This document shows, in pieces, positions 22,105 through 33,005 of a DNA stretch of 64,000 nucleotides. The DNA comes from Molossus alvarezi (taxonomy: Eukaryota > Chordata > Mammalia > Chiroptera > Molossidae): contig CM073895.1 in the NCBI GenBank assembly GCA_037176705.1, forward strand, positions 3,949,051 through 4,013,050, given 5' to 3'. The first letter of the stretch is position 1; each line of letters starts with the position of its first letter. The translations under genes were made by a program, and so were the position numbers. The notes under the pieces are model-generated. The model was not told the DNA's origin and did not search any database. It saw only the letters and a program-made list of their open reading frames with translations.

Positions 22105-25100
22105 GGTTGGAGGGACGGTGTGGGGTCAGCCTGGGTAAATGGCCCCACGCCGCCTCGCCACCGCGTGTGTCCAGCTCCTGCAAACCTCACAACGAACCCT
22201 GCGGACACGGCCGACGCAGCCCCGCTCCGGCCAGAGAACCTCCTGGCTGACTGGAGAACTAGGCGCTCACAGCTGAACAAGCCTGCCCGGTGCACTGCGA
22301 GGAACACGCCACGCAAGCCGACGCGCCAGTGCGCACGCTCCCCGAATGCCCGGCACTGGACACTCCGTGGAGACGCACCGCTTCTCCTCTGGGACCACCC
22401 ATCAGCCCCGCCCACCAGCTCGGAGTCCCAGCCAGACAGGAAGCGCCGTCCTCAGAGGCCCCGTCACACTGTCGCTCTTCCTGCCTTCCTGGGACTGCAC
22501 GTGGAGTGACAGGCAGCGGGGCCCCGCGGGGAGAGGCCAGGGGCTGCCCCGTCGCTGGGAAGCCTCCCTGGAGTTCCATGGGGTTACCCAGACTCTCCCT
22601 TCAGCCTGCTTTTAAAGGGGACATGACAGCACCCTCACTGACGGGGAAGAACATCCGGGTCGTGTCCCACGGCGGGGCCATGGGCAGTGGGAGCAACCCC
22701 TCACCTGTCTCGAGGGGAGCAGCTGGCTTACCTGCTGTCCCAGCAGCGCCTGGGCTGAGGAGGGCTTGAGGAGGGAGGTCCACCCATCTGTGGAGAACCC
22801 CCGGGATTCCTGCCCAGTCACCTCATGAGCTGCAGCAGGAGAAACGACCTGTCCCCGAAAGGCCGAGCGTGGTAATCGAGGAAAGGACTGGGGCAGGACA
22901 ATGTCCATCTGGGAAAGGACACGCAGAGGCTGCACGGCACGTGGGCTCCAGATCATCTTCAAGAGACACTTCTGGAGAGGCTGGGAGGATGCGCGGCCTC
23001 GCAGGGGTGAAGGGCGGGCCTCTCCACCAGGGGCGACATGGAAGGAGAGCCCACGTCAGCCCTGAGCCCAGAGGGGCCTGGGGCTGGCCCCGCCCGCAAA
23101 GCCGGTGCCAGGAGCTCAGGCTCACAGAGAAGCTCCCGCTCGGGGTCAAGGCGAAGTGACGAGACAGCAGCGTCTTCCAGGGCTCGGTAAAAATGGAGCA
23201 CGAGCGTGATTTATGAACCCACACTCGCTGGACAGCCACGCCAAACCCCAGCCCGGTCCCTTGCTGCTGGCAGCCGGCTGACGGGTAAAGCAGAACACAC
23301 GGGCAGTTGGGAAACCAGGAAGAGCTCCCCACGGAACTTCTGAATCCCTTCTGAAAGGGCAGAGCGACCCCCAGCACGGCCACGCAGCCATGTGAGCGGC
23401 CCCCGCCCACCTGTGCAGGCGTCACACACACGTGCACACGCACATACGGCCAAAGGGGGCCTCTCCGGAGCTAAGGGAACGTGAACAAGCCTGTCTTCTG
23501 TCCTCTGGCCGTCAAGGCTGTGCGGGGAGTGCGGGCCGGGAGGACGCATTCCCGGGGCATCAGCGGCCTCTGCTGCTCGCCGAGGGCATAGCAGCTGGAA
23601 AGCCGCTTCCCGGGGACCATTCTGCGGCTTGGCTGGGCTCGGCCTCCAACCAGAAACGCTCGCTCAGCTGTGTTCTCCTCGGTAACTCCAAGGCTGGGGT
23701 GCAGAGGTCCCCAGCTTTCAGGACTGCGGTTCTCACTAATCCACTGTGCCCCATGCCCAGCTCAGAGGAACACGAAGAATGAACACGGCGCAGGTGGAGC
23801 TGGGGCGGACTCGGCTGGCAGCCTCAGAACCCAGGGCCGAATCTCCGTTTTCCTAACCGGGACCTGAGCAGCGAGCTGGGTGCATGACACCTGAAGCGAC
23901 ACGCCACCTGACGACAACGGAAGCCCCACCGGGGCTCCGAAGCTGAGCCCTGGCAGTGCAGAAGGAGGCACATCCCTCTGAGGCCATTTCTGATGGTGCC
24001 CCTCCGTTCTGCAGGGTAGATGCCTGTGGGGCCATGAGTGCCCCTGCCCGAGGACAGCCCCAGCCACCCTAAAGGGGGCACACAGAGAAGGGGACTCATC
24101 TCAGGTCCTCAGTGACCGCAGAGCACCCCCGGGCTGGTTTCAGAGCATGGCCCCATCCGGCGACACCCTCCCCCATGGACACAGGGTTAGAAGGCCACAG
24201 GACAACCACTGCGGTCAAAGTGCGGGCTGTGGGCCAGCTCAGCAGGTCCACCTGGACGCACACACACACGGCCTCATGACAAGCCTGATTCTCTCAAGGA
24301 GGAAACACAACACCAACCTCCAGACGAGGGTGCTGGGGACAGCATGGCGTAACCGTGCCGTGAGCCAGTGCCTGGCCTGAGGGACCCCCAGCAGGAAGGG
24401 CTCCGTCACCACCTCCATGAGTCACTGGCCCTGACAACACTGAGCTTCCTTGGGCCTCACTGCACACGAGAAGGAGAGGCAAACAGCCAGCCCTCGAAGG
24501 CCCTAGGAGGCCCCCAAAGGTGGCGAGACAGCCCGGCCAGGCGGCCGGCAACATCAGGGCCACAGCCGCTGCTGACAAGGCTTGTCCTGTCTCAGGCGTG
24601 AGTGGGCGAGGTGTTCCCGTGCTGAGAGCGCAGAGGAGCTGCCCACGCCGCACACGAGACTCGCAGCACAAACCCTCCTCCCCGGCACGGCTGACCAGAG
24701 ACCCCCGAGAGGCCTCTGCCCAAGCAGTTTGCCAACCTTAATATCAGACACGCCGTCGGTCTCCGGGACACTGCCTTTACCACGGCTTTACTTAGTCGTC
24801 CTGGCCGCTGGGCACTGTCTCGGGCTCCTACCTGGCTGAGTTAGGGCACCTGTCCGCATCGGGCCCCGCCTGCCACACAGCCCTAACTGTGAGACTGAGC
24901 ACGCTCAGTTTCTGCTGGAGCTACGCGCCCCCGCCCACTGCTCCCTGGGACACCTGGCCTGCACACAACATTGCATCTGGCAACGAGCCCGCCTGAGACC
25001 AGCGGGCGACGCCAGGCCTGCAGCTCCAGGCATCGCTAGCATCCGAGATGCGCTGGTCGTGCGCCCAGGTCAGGGTGCACCCTGCCCGCCCCAGGGCCCC

Positions 25101-25119
25101 GACACCGCGGTCCACCCAC

Positions 25120-25272
25120 CTCATGGAAGACGACCCTGGACGGCTGCCTCGAGAGCGGGTCCACCGGCCTCGCTGTGCTCTTCCACGTCCTCCCGAAGAA
25201 GTGCCGGTAGGTGACATCGAAGAGAGACACGCGAAGATGGCACCCCACCTCTGACAGCACCTCCAGCACTCC
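25120..25272 (-). CDS. NPHP4: NPHP4 exon 3, residues 46-96
   Basis: This 153-nt exon is exactly 51 codons with phase 0 at both ends. The acceptor reads CTCCTAG/GGAGTG and the donor is GAG/GTGGGT. The product includes [26 protein letters not shown] and PSRVVFHE, which are strongly conserved NPHP4 stretches. Between GRTWK and PSR the bat sequence seems three residues longer than the human protein as I remember it (a proline-, aspartate- and serine-containing insert). That length change needs an alignment to confirm. Because both ends are phase 0, skipping this exon would keep the reading frame. Confidence 0.95.
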
Positions 25273-25929
25273 CTAGGAGACAGAAGGAGTCAGCCCTGTG
25301 AAGTCCCCAGCGTCACGAGCCACCCCCAGGTGCTGATGAGCATGCTGCTACAACTGGCCATTCAGCATCCATCCCCTTGTTTAGGTATCGATTTCCTTTC
25401 AGGAGCTACCTCTCAGAACACAAAGTCCCTGGGCACAAACACAGGCATGTGACCCACCCAGAGCCGAGGAGACACAGGGGGCCAGAGCTGCAGAGACAGA
25501 GGCATCTGACACCATGAGGAACCAAGAGAGAAATCCAGGTGACATTGCGTGAGACCCTGGATCAAGCCACACCTTACGCTTAGAGTAACTATGGGTTTGT
25601 CTGTTGTGTGGGCTAATTACCTCTAGCTTAAGCTATTTGGAATGTTGTTGTTTTTTATCATGCACAAAACCAAATGAATCCTTCCTGATATAACCACAAA
25701 CTCTAAACCCTCAACTTGCCAGGATTATCTTGGGATGGTATCAGCAAAGAAAAAGCAGATCTTTGAGGACTGAGAAGTCATGGCCACAAATACAAACCAG
25801 AGACTATAAAGACATGCCCTTTCCCGGACCCACACACCTGCAGCGAGGTTCTGCTCTGGTCTTCAGTCCTTGCGTTACTGGTGTAACTGGCCATGAATGT
25901 AATGGCCCAGGACATTCATGATGCCCCTT

Positions 25930-26665
25930 GATACTGTCTGTAGGGTATGTAAATGGTGCCCCTTCTCTCCTCCCTAATATTGGTCGTCTGTGTTTTCTCT
26001 TTTCTCATCATCAGTCTCTAGGGACTTATAAATATTATTAATCTTTTCAAAGAACTAATTTCTAGCTTGGCTGATTTTCTGTGCTATTTGCCATTTATTT
26101 ACTTTGTTAACCTCTGCTCGTATATTTACTATCTCCTTCATCTATTTTCTTTGTTCTTTTTATCCAGACTCTTAAGAAAAAAGCAGAGGTCACTGACTTT
26201 ATAGTCAGATAAAGCAACAAGTTTCCCTCAAAGGACTGCATTAGCTGCACCCTACAAATTTTGGTATGTTCCTCCATTACTCAATTCAAATTATTTTATA
26301 ATTTCTCTGAATTTTTCTTTGACCAAGAGGTTAGTTTGCAGTGTTCATTTCCTACGATTTGAAGATTTTCTAGCTATCTTTTTATGATTTCTTATTTAAT
26401 AACATATAGTCGGTGAACACATGCTTTGTCATGTCAATCCTTTCAAATTTATCGAGACTTATTTTTATGGCCCAATGTACGGTCTACCTCGCAGGGTGTT
26501 CCACGTACACTGGAGAAGGTGTATTCTAGTTGTGTGGTGTTTTAGAGATGACAGGTCGGGGTGGTTGATGGTGTTCAGATTTTCCAGGATTTTTTTTCTT
26601 TTTTGGTCTAATTGTTCTAACAACTGTTGGTAGAAGAGAGTTAACATTATGATGGTGATCTGAAT
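25930..26665 (-). mobile_element. L1 ORF2 fragment, old
   Basis: Read on the plus strand this AT-rich stretch matches the reverse complement of mammalian L1 ORF2 (TTAATCTTTTCAAAGAACTA, CTGAATTTTTCTTTGACC, ATCGAGACTTATTTTTATGGCC, GGTGTATTCTAG). The element therefore lies on the minus strand, sense to NPHP4. Frameshifts and stops show that it is dead. Confidence 0.8.
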
Positions 26666-27453
26666 GTAGTTCCCTTTTCTTCTACACAATTTTGCTTCAT
26701 GTATTTGGAAGCTATGCTACATTTTGTGCAAAAGTGACACCAGCAGGAGGCCTGTCACGGTCTGAAAGGCTGGCTCACAGGCCGGCCCTGGGCTGGAATC
26801 GGGGAGCTTAGATTTCAGGGTTCCCACCACCCTAACTGACAAGCGTGGCTCACTCTGCTAGACGTTTGTACAAAGTGGTTCATGCTGGACACCTGCCTTC
26901 CTCTAGGAATCTAGAATTTTGGTACATGCTAGGCAGACGGTGCCCAAGCGACCAGAGGCCCTGGCCCCTGAGCCTCTAACAAGCCTCCTGGTGGGCACCC
27001 TTTCACATGTATCATCACAGCTCGTTGCTGGGGGATGAAGTGCATCCTGGGAGACCCCACTGGCAGCCCCTGAAGCCGCGCCCCACGCCTTCCCCAGGCT
27101 GGTCTGCTCTGTTCCCTTCCGCTGTATCGTCTTTCCTGTGAAGATGACCACGTGCTGAGTCATGCTGAGCTCTCCCAGCAAATCACCACGCCTGGGGGTC
27201 CCCCAGACACATCTGGAAATGTCACGTCTCCCGGGTTACCAGCATCGCTATGAAGTGTCTGTCTGTCTCTGGTCGTGCTGTTCACCTTGAAATGTCCTTT
27301 GCATGGTGTTGGGAAGGCCACGCAGCTTCCTCATGCCCAGAGTTCATGGCCCATCTTCTCCCACCGTCTACCTTTGTGTGTACGGTTCATGTCTTTAGGG
27401 TTAAAGTGTGCTTTTTTTCTATAAACAACCTGCAAGTGGGTCTTTCATGGTAA

Positions 27454-27686
27454 TTTTTTTTTATCCTCACCCGAGAGCTTTTTCTCAATTTTTGTTCAGA
27501 TAGAGCAGGAGGGAGAGAGAGAAACATCGACGTGAAAGGGACACATCGAGTGGCTGCCACCCACACGACCCAACCAAGGCCGAGGACAAACTGCAACCGA
27601 GGTACATGCCCTTAGCGGAAACTGAACCCGGGTCTCTCTGGACCACAGGCCAACACTCTAACCACTGAGCCAAACCGGCCAGGGCT
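27454..27686 (-). mobile_element. Ves-type bat SINE
   Basis: The plus strand reads the tail first (TTATCCTCACCCGAG) and ends with the head AACCGGCCAGGGC. Flanking near-duplicates CATGGTAATTTTT (from 27446) and CATGATAATTTTT (from 27687) look like a target-site duplication with one change. Confidence 0.93.
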
Positions 27687-27714
27687 CATGATAATTTTTA
27701 ACGTAAGATTTTCG

Positions 27715-27990
27715 ATGAAGAATTCCACTCGTAGGAATTATTCTACAGATGTACGGGTACATGAAAAAATGATGTACGTGAAGTTATTCATTGCTGCGGT
27801 GTTCGCAAGAGCGACCAACGGGAAAAGCCGAGTGTTCGCCAGCAAGGGCCCAGCTACGTAAACAGCTCATTCAGCCAAAGAAACCCCACGCTCTCAAGAG
27901 AGAAGGAGAAACTCTGCGTGGACGGCACGGACGATCTGTGAGGCGTGTTGCTAAGGATATTTCCTTTACAGCAAAGTACACGCTGTGTTT
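27715..27990 (+). mobile_element. L1M-like fragment
   Basis: The ordered matches GGAATTATTCTACAGATGTAC, GTTATTCATTGCTGCGGTGTT and GACCAACGGGAAAAG resemble the 3' half of an old L1. It is decayed and without a usable frame. The SINE at 27.45-27.69 kb lies just before it. Confidence 0.6.
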
Positions 27991-28279
27991 ATTGGTTGCC
28001 TTTGCTTAGAGTCTCTGGGAAGCTGTGAGAAACCAGGTGTCACCAGCTGGATCCAGGCGGGACACTGGGCGCCCTGGGGACTCGGGGGGGTGACGCACTT
28101 TCCTGTGGGCCTTTGTGAATGCTGAACTATAGGAACTATCTTTTCAAAACGAAATGGGGAAACAATCAACATTCCTTCATAGAAGTCCTAGGGGCAGGGG
28201 ACCGCTGTCTCCTAGCTCGTGGGCTCCGGGGCGGGGCCCTCGGAGCCAGTCCCGGGCTGTAGGGCCAGCTGGCCAGCGC

Positions 28280-28382
28280 TCGGACTGTCTCCTCCTCTGT
28301 GAAGGGGGGTGATGAGGGTACCTACACCCCGCACTGTTGTGAGGATGAACTGAATCAGCATAAGTCAAGTGCCAGGGTGAGG
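28280..28382 (+). mobile_element. MIR fragment
   Basis: CTCCTCTGTGAAGGGGGGTGAT, GGGTACCTAC, GTTGTGAGGATGAACTGAAT and AAGTGCCAG follow the 3' half of the MIR consensus in order. A younger SINE has landed at its 3' end. Confidence 0.75.
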
Positions 28383-28384
28383 CT

Positions 28385-28612
28385 GTGCCCTGGCCCGTGT
28401 TGTCCAGTGGTTAGAGCGTCGGCCTGCACACCAAAGAGTTATAGGTTCAATTCCCAGTCAAGGGCACGTACCTGGGTTGCAAGTTCAATCCCCAGCCCTG
28501 GTCAGGGAACGTGCTGGGGAAGTTCTCTCTCACATGGGTGCTTCGGTCTCTCTCCCCACTCCCCCTTCCACTCTCTCCCGATCAGTGGGAACCCATCCCC
28601 GGGCGAGGACCG
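28385..28612 (+). mobile_element. Ves-type bat SINE
   Basis: The head has GTCCAGTGGTTAGAGCGTCG and a B box GGTTCAATTCCC; the body ends in a CTCTCTCC-rich part and a worn CGGGCGAGGA tail. It belongs to the CAGTCAAGGGCACGTACC subfamily, like the copy at 53.1 kb. Confidence 0.9.
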
Positions 28613-29336
28613 ACAACAGCAGGAAAGAAGTGGACGGTAAAAACAGCAGCAGCCAGAGAGCCAGCGCGGCGGCACGCCCCCGGCCGGCGCCCAGCCACAG
28701 GGACGGAACCGAACCGCGGAGTCGTGCGGGACTTAAGGTTCTCCACAGACCCTGCGCGCCCACAGCTGGAACACCTGGAGAACCTGCAGCAAGAGAGGCT
28801 GCTCAAAGCGTCTCAGCAGCTGCGTGTTCCCACGGGCGGGCCTGGGGCCTCCCTGTGCAACCCCACAGGCCTCACCAGGACGTCCAATCTCACAGGGGCT
28901 CTGGGGGCAGCGCAGGCTCCCTGCCAGCTGACGGGCACAGGTGGAGGCGGAGCCCGGAGCCAGGGCCCGAGTGGGCAGAAGGCTGCAGCGCGTCCAAGCC
29001 CGGGGCTGCGGTCCTCCCTGCCAGGTCATGCTGAGCCCTGCACAAGGCACCTCTTGCAAACAACCTGGCTCAGACATAACCCAGGAAACCAGATCGCCTG
29101 GGCTTTGAAATTCTCCGCTGTGGGCAGAAAGGACCTTTTCCCCAGTGTCAGAAGTGCTGACCGAGTCGCTGAATCACGCATTCGCTTTGCTGATGGGCCA
29201 CTTTGCCTCCCCGCATTGCCAAGGCCCACGGTAATGGGTACAGTGGTGAGATGCAGATAAGTAGGTGCCAATCAACAGCCTCCGGGCTGACAGCAGTGGC
29301 CACGTGTGCTGGGCAGTAAATGGCGCATCCCTCTAC

Positions 29337-29471
29337 CTGCTTGGCCAGGGGCCCATCGAGCCACTTCAGGACGCACTGGAATGCCGTCGACTCCCGCGAG
29401 GGCTGGCGTGCGCGCTGTGGGTGTGGAGGGACCACCACGTTTTGGTCGAAGATCTGGTGCCAGTCATGCAT
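29337..29471 (-). CDS. NPHP4: NPHP4 exon 2, start codon and residues 1-45
   Basis: This exon carries the start codon, ATG at 29471-29469, and encodes 45 residues beginning MHDWHQIF and including [13 protein letters not shown] and [11 protein letters not shown], which closely match the human amino terminus. The donor is CAG/GTAGAG, with the last exon base at 29337, and leaves phase 0. Two AG acceptors are possible in the leader just upstream. One leaves exon bases from 29480 (GCTGGCAGA before the ATG) and the other from 29508. I prefer 29480 but cannot decide, so only the coding part is given here. An ATG with an A at -3 fits normal initiation. The assignment to NPHP4 is very secure; the untranslated boundary is not. 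Confidence 0.95.
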
Positions 29472-30044
29472 TCTGCCAGCCTGAGGGTCACGTGGCCTCT
29501 GGGTTCACCTGCACTGTTCATGTTCAAGTAAGTAAAAAAAGTGTGAGGACCACAGTGCTCAGAGCAATTCTGAAAGTTTCCTCCAACTGAATCCCGGAGG
29601 GCCCAGCATCCCCGAAACCCACCCTCCGCAGCCCTACCCTGCACACCCCGGGGCGCCGTCCCCGGCACACGTGCCCGTCTCGCTCCAGAGGACCCCTCTG
29701 CCCTCTGCTCGTGAGCCAACCAGAGCACGACCATCCCACCCGGTGACTGCTTCAGGGACACACACACGCAGGGCTGCTCTGTACAGCCGTGAAGGCTGGG
29801 CACACACGGGCACTGGGCACCGGGCACCAGGCCTCGGGGATGAGGGCGGTCGTGGGTGGGCCTGGGCAGCGTGACCCCTCAGAGCCAAGGAGATGGGCCC
29901 TCAGAGCTCCCGCGGTTCCGTGCAGTGAAACACTCCCCTGCGGCCCTGGAGCAGAGCAGCCGGCAACCTGCAGCTGCCAGGGGCCAGGAGGAGACCCCGC
30001 CTTCAGACACACACCAAAAGCAGGCAGAGCAACCTGGGGAGGGT

Positions 30045-30330
30045 CACGCCGAGAGAAATAAGCCAGTCAGAGAAAGACACGTACCACATGACCTCACTTC
30101 CCTGTGGAATCTACTGAACAAAATAAACTGATGAATAAGATAGACTCAGAAGCGTGGAAACATGGAACAGACTGACAGAGCTCAGAGGGAAAGGGGGTGG
30201 GCGTGGGGAGAGATTAACCAAAGGGCTTATGTGCATATATGCATAACCCACGGACACAGACAACAGGGTGGTGAAGGGGGACAATGGGGGGCAAATTACA
30301 TCTGTTATACTGTCAACAATAAAGATGTAA
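30045..30330 (+). mobile_element. L1 3' end, first of two
   Basis: GAGAAATAAGCCAGTCAGAG, CCACATGACCTCACTTCCC and GTGGAATCTACTGAACAAAA match the very end of L1 ORF2 and the 3' UTR, ending TCAACAATAAAGATGTAAAA. It directly precedes a second, more complete L1 3' end. Confidence 0.8.
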
Positions 30331-31180
30331 AAAAAATGAGGTATCACCTCACACCTGTCAGAATGGCCGCCATCAACAAATCATCAAACAACAAGTGTTG
30401 GCGAGGGTGTGGAGAAAAGGGGACTCTAGTGCACTGCTGGTGGGAATGCAGACTGGTGCAGCCGCTATGGAAAACAATATGGTGCTACCTCAAAAAATTA
30501 AAAATTGAACTGCCATTCGACCCAGTGATCCCACTGCTGGGAATATACCCTAAGAAGCCTGAAACACCAATCAGGAAGAATATATGTACCCCCATGTTCA
30601 TAGCAGCACTATTTACAATAGCTAAGATCTGGAAACAGCCCAAGTGTCCACCAGTAGACGAATGGATCAAAAAGCTGTGGTTCATATACACAATGGAGTA
30701 CTATGCAGCTGTAAGAAAGAAAGATCTCTTATCCTTTGAGACGACATGGAGGGACCTGGAAAGTATTATCCTAAGTGAAAGAAGCCAAGCAGAAAAAGAC
30801 AAATACCACATGATCTCACTTATATACGGAATATAATGAACATAACAGTCTGAGGAATACAGTGGACCCAGACACATGGAAGTAGGGCACAGATGACATC
30901 CCTCAGAAGAGGGGATGGGGGGTGGGGGGGTGGGAAGAGATAAACCACAGAACTTATATGCATGTATGCATGACCAATGGACTTGGACAACTAAGCCGGG
31001 GACAGGGTGGAGGGGGGGTGGGGTGGGGGGTGCCAATGGGGTAAAAAGGTAAAATATCTGTAACAAAAAAATAAATAAATAAATAAATTTAAAAAAAAAA
31101 AAAAAAGAAAAGAAAAAAAAAAAAAAAACACAAAAGTAACTTTAAAAAAAAAAAAAGATGTAAAAAAAAGATAAAGAAAA
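30331..31180 (+). mobile_element. L1 ORF2 carboxyl end and 3' UTR with A-rich tail
   Basis: From about 30331 to 30836 an open frame of roughly 165 codons matches the carboxyl end of L1 ORF2 protein (cysteine-rich segment, then the conserved [16 protein letters not shown] region). A G-rich 3' UTR and a long interrupted A tail follow (31064-31170). It is truncated at the 5' end, as usual, so it cannot move by itself. The intact frame and long tail suggest a comparatively young insertion, antisense to NPHP4. Confidence 0.92.
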
Positions 31181-32219
31181 AAGCAGGCGGAGCAGAAACC
31201 AGAGCAAGGGCCAGTGGGTCCAGATGTCATCAAGCAGACCGGGTCACCCAGGACGGCTCCGCTACAGGAAATGTCTCTCATCGCTGAAGCCAGCTGGGGA
31301 CAGGTTGTGAGTGTTACCTGGCTCACTAAGGATGTTATCTGCCTCCCAGCCAGACAGGGATCTAAACCTTCGTGAGATTCTTTTCCGCTGACACAGAATC
31401 TTAAGATCTTGGCCTTGACAAGAGGCCGGATTCTGTACACTGAGTGACGAGGAGAAAGGCAGCGGCTGGTCTCCCAGGCCAGTAGTTCTGTAGAGTGGTC
31501 CCCAAAGCCCTGAGGCCGCCCAGGCTCGTCTGCTCCTCACCACCCACAACTAAAAGCGATCGGCTTCACTGAAGGATGTCCTTGGTGAAACTGAGAAGTG
31601 CAAATCTGATCTCATCTCGACCTCTGAGCGTATGCATTTGCGAGACTCTGGGATGAAATGGGAAATACAAACCAACAAAAGTCCGCTGGGAAAGAGGCAG
31701 GGTCCCCCAGGCCGGGTAAGCCCTGCGCTGATGGACCAGCCACTTGGCTCATCTAGCAACACCACTTGCACTATGAACAGCGGAGAGAGAAAACATGCTT
31801 ATTCAGACTTGTCCTTGGCAGGTCTCTCTCCATCGTGAACAAAATGCGCCTGTCACTTCAAGGAAGACTTGTAATCAAAATCAAGTTTCAGGCAGAAATT
31901 AAAGTTGGGAAAGTCTGCCTCCCCGACCGCGAACCTGACAGCTTCCCGCTGCTCAGACTTCTCGGGGGAGATGGCTAGTGTCGCAGCGAAAGCGATCTTT
32001 TGTGAAACTGTATGATTCAATGTGTCAATATTTGGAAGCTACGTAACTCGGAGCGCGGGTTTTCCAAGTGAGCGGTGCGTAACGACAGAAACTCCTGCAG
32101 GAGGAACAGTCCAGCGTGCGAGTCAGACCACAGGACTTCAGTGTAACAGGATGGCAAGGTCCCTGGCAGCTGCCCAACAACCCGGCATTTCTGTCCCTTG
32201 CGGATGTGTGACTGCTGAG

Positions 32220-32575
32220 GACCTGGGGTGGGGAGGCCATCCCGGATTAGCCGGCGGGCCTCTTACAGTCAGAAGGGTCCTCACAAAGAGGCAAAGACCA
32301 GGTGACAAGGACACGGGGAGAGCGGTGGAGGCGGAGGAGGGGGCAGGAGCCAAGGACGGCAGGTGGCCTCCAGCACCCGGCAAAGGCACGGAACCGATTC
32401 TCCCCTGGAGCCTCCAGAGGGACCAGCCCTGCCCACACCGGGACTCTAGGCGGGGAGACAGATTCGGACTCTGGCCTCCAGAACTGGAAGGAATGAATCT
32501 GTGTTGCTTTTAGCCACCCCTCTGTGGTAGTTTGTTCCAGAAGCCACAGAACTCACAGAGGTGTCCACAACCTGC
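32220..32575 (+). mobile_element. MaLR-like LTR relic
   Basis: In order: TCAGAAGGGTCCTCACAAAG, GTGACAAGGACACG, CTCTGGCCTCCAGAACTG and TGGTAGTTTGTTCCAGAAGCC, the layout of the widespread mammalian MaLR-type solo LTR 3' half. The family call is tentative. Confidence 0.55.
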
Positions 32576-32898
32576 ACGCGGAAGAGGCCCGAACAGTACC
32601 CGGTGGGAGGGCCACCCGCCCGAGAGGGCTCTAGAGGCCCCAGGGTCCAGCCCCCAAGCACACATGGCCCCTGCACTTCCCTTGGTCATGGCCCTTGCTG
32701 CCTGCCCTGTACTCTGCTCATCGGCCAAGTGTCTCCAGAGGGAGCCCACATTCCTGTGTCCTTGGTACCAGGCTCACCATCACAACTCAATAAATATTCG
32801 CAAAAGCAAATGGAAGTTTCCATAAAGTTGACTCCCAAGCATTTTTTTTTTCCAGAGAAATGTTATTTTCCCATTGACTTATAAAACTGGGATGTTTC

Positions 32899-33005
32899 GC
32901 CCTGGCCGGTTTGGCTCAGCGGTTAGAGCATCGGCCTGCGGTCCCGAGAGACCCGGGTTCGGTTTCCGCTAAGGGCGCTAATAAATAAAATAATAGAATA
33001 AAATA
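32899..33005 (+). mobile_element. SINE reduced to its tRNA-like head
   Basis: The head (GCCCTGGCCGGTTTGGCTCA, B box GGTTCGGTTTCCG, GCTAAGGGC) is followed at once by an A/T-rich tail of TAAATAAAATAATAG type. The usual 150-bp body is absent. AAAACTGGGATGTTTC (32883-32898) is nearly repeated after the tail (33006-33023), so the short form seems to have inserted as such. Confidence 0.88.

Larger units (their letters stand above)
18356..25119 (-). other. NPHP4: NPHP4 intron 3
   Basis: This 6.8-kb intron holds a chain of four plus-strand SINEs (18985-19880), an AT-rich, motif-dense patch (20270-20480), and a 28-bp duplication with its two copies at 22049-22104. The stretch 22.1-25.1 kb is GC-rich unique sequence in which I see no gene. 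Confidence 0.8.
25273..29336 (-). other. NPHP4: NPHP4 intron 2
   Basis: This holds an old minus-strand L1 ORF2 fragment (25930-26665), a minus-strand SINE (27454-27686), an L1M-like fragment (27715-27990) and a MIR fragment (28280-28382) directly followed by a SINE (28385-28612). The rest, including 26.7-27.4 kb and 28.6-29.3 kb, is unique DNA without exons. Confidence 0.8.

Noticed and set aside
23020..23040. A second CTCF site at TCCACCAGGGGCGACA
   Set aside because: It is one G short in the core run, so the downstream positions fall out of register. Similar near-misses near 3370, 8842 and 9284 were dropped for the same reason.
30162..30836. A 224-codon plus-strand frame as a host gene
   Set aside because: Its second half is the carboxyl end of L1 ORF2 and its first half is 3' UTR of another L1, so it is a transposon remnant.
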